This document shows positions 14,749 through 16,572 of a stretch of DNA of 16,572 nucleotides, one piece after another. Source of the DNA: JBBRGG01 sp038240875 (GTDB taxonomy: Bacteria; Planctomycetota; Phycisphaerae; Phycisphaerales; UBA1924); the NCBI GenBank assembly GCA_038240875.1, contig JBBRGG010000053.1:1-16572 (forward strand), written 5' to 3'. A model generated the notes under the pieces. The model saw only the letters and a list, made by a program, of their open reading frames with translations. It searched no databases and had not been told where the DNA came from. Made by a program: the position numbers and the translations under genes. Position 1 is the stretch's first letter; each line of letters starts with the position of its first letter.

Positions 14749-15011
14749 CCCGATGGCCTCCATGCCTTACTGCGTAGCGCACTCCGTGCGCAGCGGACGC
14801 GCAAGGACCGCGCCGAAGGTACCTTTCGGCCCAACCATGTCCAAACCTTGAAACTCGGTTTTTGAAATTGCGCGATACGAGAATGAACGCGCCGAAGGTG
14901 CGCCAATCCCCGCCAATCATGCGCATTCGTCCGACACGCTATGCAAGATATAGAGCAACTCTCGAAGCCATTGTGCGATGAGTTCAGAGAGTAACTTCGG
15001 CTTAACCCGCA
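14749..15011 (-). other. 263-base spacer between fliE and fliF with hairpins and repeats
   Basis: No gene is supported. The spacer holds a perfect 6-bp hairpin with a 3-base loop, GCGCAC-TCC-GTGCGC (14777-14791), about 30 bases before the fliF start. A near-perfect inverted repeat is centred on GGTACC (14812-14830). CGCGCCGAAGGT occurs twice as a direct repeat (14809-14820 and 14888-14899), and CGCCAATC occurs twice (14901-14908 and 14911-14918). None of the hairpins has a following T-run on the minus strand, so these look more like leader structures than terminators. Confidence 0.55.
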
Positions 15012-15341
15012 TTACACGCGAATTTGCTTGACCTCGTCATAGGCTTCAACCATGCGGTTTCGCAGTGCCTGCAACATACGAAAGGCGTTATCGGCTTTCT
15101 GGGTAGCGAGGATCACCCCTTCGAGATCGTTGCGCTGGCCGGTCTGTAGGTCTTCGACTGCGCGAGTGGCTTCTTGCTGGGCTTTGTTTACTTCGTTCAA
15201 GCTCTTCAGTAGCACGTCTTTAAAGCCACTTGCTTCGCCAGCGTTGTGCGATCGTGAGGCAGCGCCCAAACCGCCGTTGGCTGCGCCAATTGATTGCGCT
15301 CCGCGCGCCGATCCGGAAATGAAGCCCAATGGGTCCGCCAT
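15012..15341 (-). CDS. fliE: Flagellar MS-ring/rod adaptor protein FliE
   Basis: The 109-residue product has a Gly/Ala/Ser-rich start, then SGFKDVLLKSLNEVNKAQQEATRAVEDLQTG. It finishes with NAFRMLQALRNRMVEAYDEVKQIRV, the conserved FliE C-terminus that packs like the other axial proteins. FliE joins the MS ring to the proximal rod. Length fits the family (about 100-110). No clear ribosome site lies before the ATG at 15341. The gene follows flgC after a 181-base spacer that contains a strong sigma-54-like element. Confidence 0.95.
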   Translation of the reverse strand: MADPLGFISGSARGAQSIGAANGGLGAASRSHNAGEASGFKDVLLKSLNEVNKAQQEATRAVEDLQTGQRNDLEGVILATQKADNAFRMLQALRNRMVEAYDEVKQIRV

Positions 15342-15421
15342 GGTGGTTGCTTATCGTTCGTACGCTCGCGTGGGCGAATGGCCCAGAAGCGTGCTATTCG
15401 TAATAATCGGGTGATCTTAAC

Positions 15422-15437
15422 CGCTAGAAACGTGCCA
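15422..15437 (-). promoter_or_regulatory. Sigma-54-type promoter upstream of fliE
   Basis: The minus strand reads TGGCACGTTTCTAGCG. The -24 block TGGCACG is a perfect match, GG and GC are exactly 10 bases apart, and the only core mismatch is TAGC for TTGC. It lies in the non-coding flgC-fliE spacer and predicts a start near 15411, about 70 bases ahead of fliE. A sequence this close to consensus is expected only about 0.13 times per strand in 16.5 kb of random sequence with equal base use. Confidence 0.62.
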
Positions 15438-15522
15438 ATCTGCGTGTCAAATTCCGCCTTCAATTTTACTCTGCGCAGTATATCGCTTTGTCAACCTGCG
15501 AGCATAGAGAGATTCGGTACAC

Positions 15523-15942
15523 TTATCCAAGCAAACGCAATGCCTGACCAAACATCGACTTGGTAGTTTCTGCGGCAACAGCATTGGCTTCGTATGCCCG
15601 GGCCGCCTGTAGTGCGTTAATCTGTTCTGTTACGGGGTTTACATTGGATTCCAGAACGTATCCTTGAAGCCTTCCGTCTTTGATCGCCCGGGTATTGGTA
15701 GGATCGTAACGAATGTTGAACGGCTGCATGTCGTCTTCGATGGTGGCAACGTGCACGCCAAGTTTCTTGCCTTCGGGCGAACGTACAGATGGATTGCCCG
15801 GCTCAAAGAAGACGCTTTTGGCACGGTATGGCGTGCCATCGGGCATGACACTATTTCGACCTGCGATATTTGCAGAGATAGCAGTCATGCGCACACGCTG
15901 TGCGATCATGCCACTGGTCGAAATATCAAGTGCGCCGTACAT
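15523..15942 (-). CDS. flgC: Proximal rod protein FlgC
   Basis: The 139-residue product starts MYGALDISTSGMIAQRVRMTAISANIAG and continues with the FlgC-type PDGTPYRAKSVFFEP. The conserved C-terminus is NVNPVTEQINALQAARAYEANAVAAETTKSMFGQALRLLG. FlgC is one of the proximal rod subunits. The length is normal. AGGA lies about 5 bases upstream of the ATG. In most rod proteins the N-terminal motif reads like 'NxANxNT'; here it is NIAGRNSVMPDG, a small departure. It lies 60 bases after flgB. Confidence 0.96.
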   Translation of the reverse strand: MYGALDISTSGMIAQRVRMTAISANIAGRNSVMPDGTPYRAKSVFFEPGNPSVRSPEGKKLGVHVATIEDDMQPFNIRYDPTNTRAIKDGRLQGYVLESNVNPVTEQINALQAARAYEANAVAAETTKSMFGQALRLLG

Positions 15943-16002
15943 GTGTTCCTAATCTCGAATTGAAGCCGGTCAATCAAAGCCATCCGAAAGAGTCGATCAC
16001 GA

Positions 16003-16440
16003 TCAGACTCGCTGCGAAATAGCTGTGCGGAGGATGTCGGTGTTCCGACGCATGAAATCGGTTACGGTGCGATAGACCATGGAGTTTTCGCCAAGGTCGC
16101 GCATCATGCTTTCCATGTCGGTGTTGTTGCGATTGTGGGCGAGGACGCCGTTGCCTGAAGTTTTGGGGATGAGTTTCAATGAACCAATTCCAGGCACGAT
16201 TTCTCGCGAGGAACCAAGGCGAAGCTCGCCACGTTCGCCGCCCGTATTCGCTCGGCGTTCTTTCACGGCCTTTGCCAGCGCATTCTGAAAGTCCTTGGGG
16301 TTAACGTCCATCGCCCGAAAGTCCGGCGTGTCCATATTGGCGATGTTGTTCACCAACAGTCGTTGGCGCGCACCAGCAAACTGGAACATGCGTTCAAGAA
16401 CGGGCCCGGAGCCTGATCTTCCTATATCACCGATGAGCAC
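16003..16440 (-). CDS. flgB: Proximal rod protein FlgB, GTG start
   Basis: The 145-residue product has the rod signature FAGARQRLLVNNIANMDTPDFRAMDV and the C-terminal DMESMMRDLGENSMVYRTVTDFMRRNTDILRTAI. FlgB is a proximal rod subunit and the usual first gene of flgBC-fliE operons. The GTG at 16440 is the best start: GAGGAGG lies 6 bases upstream and the length matches the family. An in-frame ATG at 16527 would add 29 basic residues that do not resemble FlgB, and the putative promoter would then lie inside the gene. Confidence 0.95.
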   Translation of the reverse strand: MLIGDIGRSGSGPVLERMFQFAGARQRLLVNNIANMDTPDFRAMDVNPKDFQNALAKAVKERRANTGGERGELRLGSSREIVPGIGSLKLIPKTSGNGVLAHNRNNTDMESMMRDLGENSMVYRTVTDFMRRNTDILRTAISQRV

Positions 16441-16489
16441 TGGAAACCTCCTCAATACTTCTGAAGCCAAGCGCTTCCGAACGTGAGAA

Positions 16490-16505
16490 CGCAAAACGCG
16501 GGCCA
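16490..16505 (-). promoter_or_regulatory. Sigma-54-type promoter upstream of flgB
   Basis: The minus strand reads TGGCCCGCGTTTTGCG. GG and GC are exactly 10 bases apart, -12 is TTGC, and the only core mismatch to TGGCACG-N4-TTGC is C for A. It predicts a start near 16479, about 39 bases ahead of the GTG start and with the AGGAGG site inside the leader. It would drive the whole flgB-onward operon. Confidence 0.6.
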
Positions 16506-16572
16506 AAGGCGGAAAGAAAGGCATCAATCGCGTTGACTCAAATCTTGCGCCTTGGAGAGCCAGTGCGACAAA

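Noticed and set aside
16441..16527. Upstream extension of flgB to an ATG at 16527.
   Set aside because: The extra residues are unlike FlgB, the GTG at 16440 has a strong ribosome site, and the putative promoter lies in the extension.

Overview
The window is one continuous stretch of a large flagellar biosynthesis operon. Every supported gene is on the minus strand, so the operon reads from right to left. In transcription order the genes are flgB, flgC, fliE, fliF, fliG, fliH, fliI, fliJ, a motE/ylxF-type gene, fliK, flgD, a TIGR02530-type 'flagellar operon protein' gene, flgE, a small unidentified membrane-protein gene, fliL, fliN and a 5' fragment of a fliO-like gene cut by the left edge. 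No gene on the plus strand is supported, and no clear intrinsic terminator was seen between genes.

The order matches the ancestral fla/che-type cluster known from Firmicutes and many deep-branching phyla, not the scattered enterobacterial loci. Alanine/serine-rich extensions, a moderately high G+C content, the absence of fliM between fliL and fliN, and sigma-54-like promoters suggest a Gram-negative non-proteobacterium. A Planctomycetota (Phycisphaerae-like) source is my best guess, but it is an inference without any marker gene.

Layout from right to left: (1) 16440-15012, rod and rod-adaptor genes flgB, flgC and fliE. flgB and fliE each have a sigma-54-like -24/-12 element upstream. (2) 14748-8981, the MS ring (fliF), switch (fliG) and export ATPase module (fliH, fliI, fliJ). 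(3) 8984-3056, the hook module (motE-like, fliK, flgD, TIGR02530-type, flgE), with a candidate sigma-54 element at the end of the motE-like gene just before fliK. Several genes here are coupled by 4-base overlaps. (4) 2783-1, a looser region with spacers of 170-270 bases: an unknown three-helix membrane protein where flbD/motA/motB often lie, then fliL, fliN and the fliO-like start.

Together the genes encode the proximal rod, MS ring, rotor switch, type III export ATPase complex, hook and hook-length control, and one export-gate component. The points most worth a second look are the repeated sigma-54-like elements, the unidentified membrane protein, the missing fliM next to a FliN with a long N-terminal extension, and the Gly-Gln-Ala-Asn/Ser repeat of the FliO-like protein.
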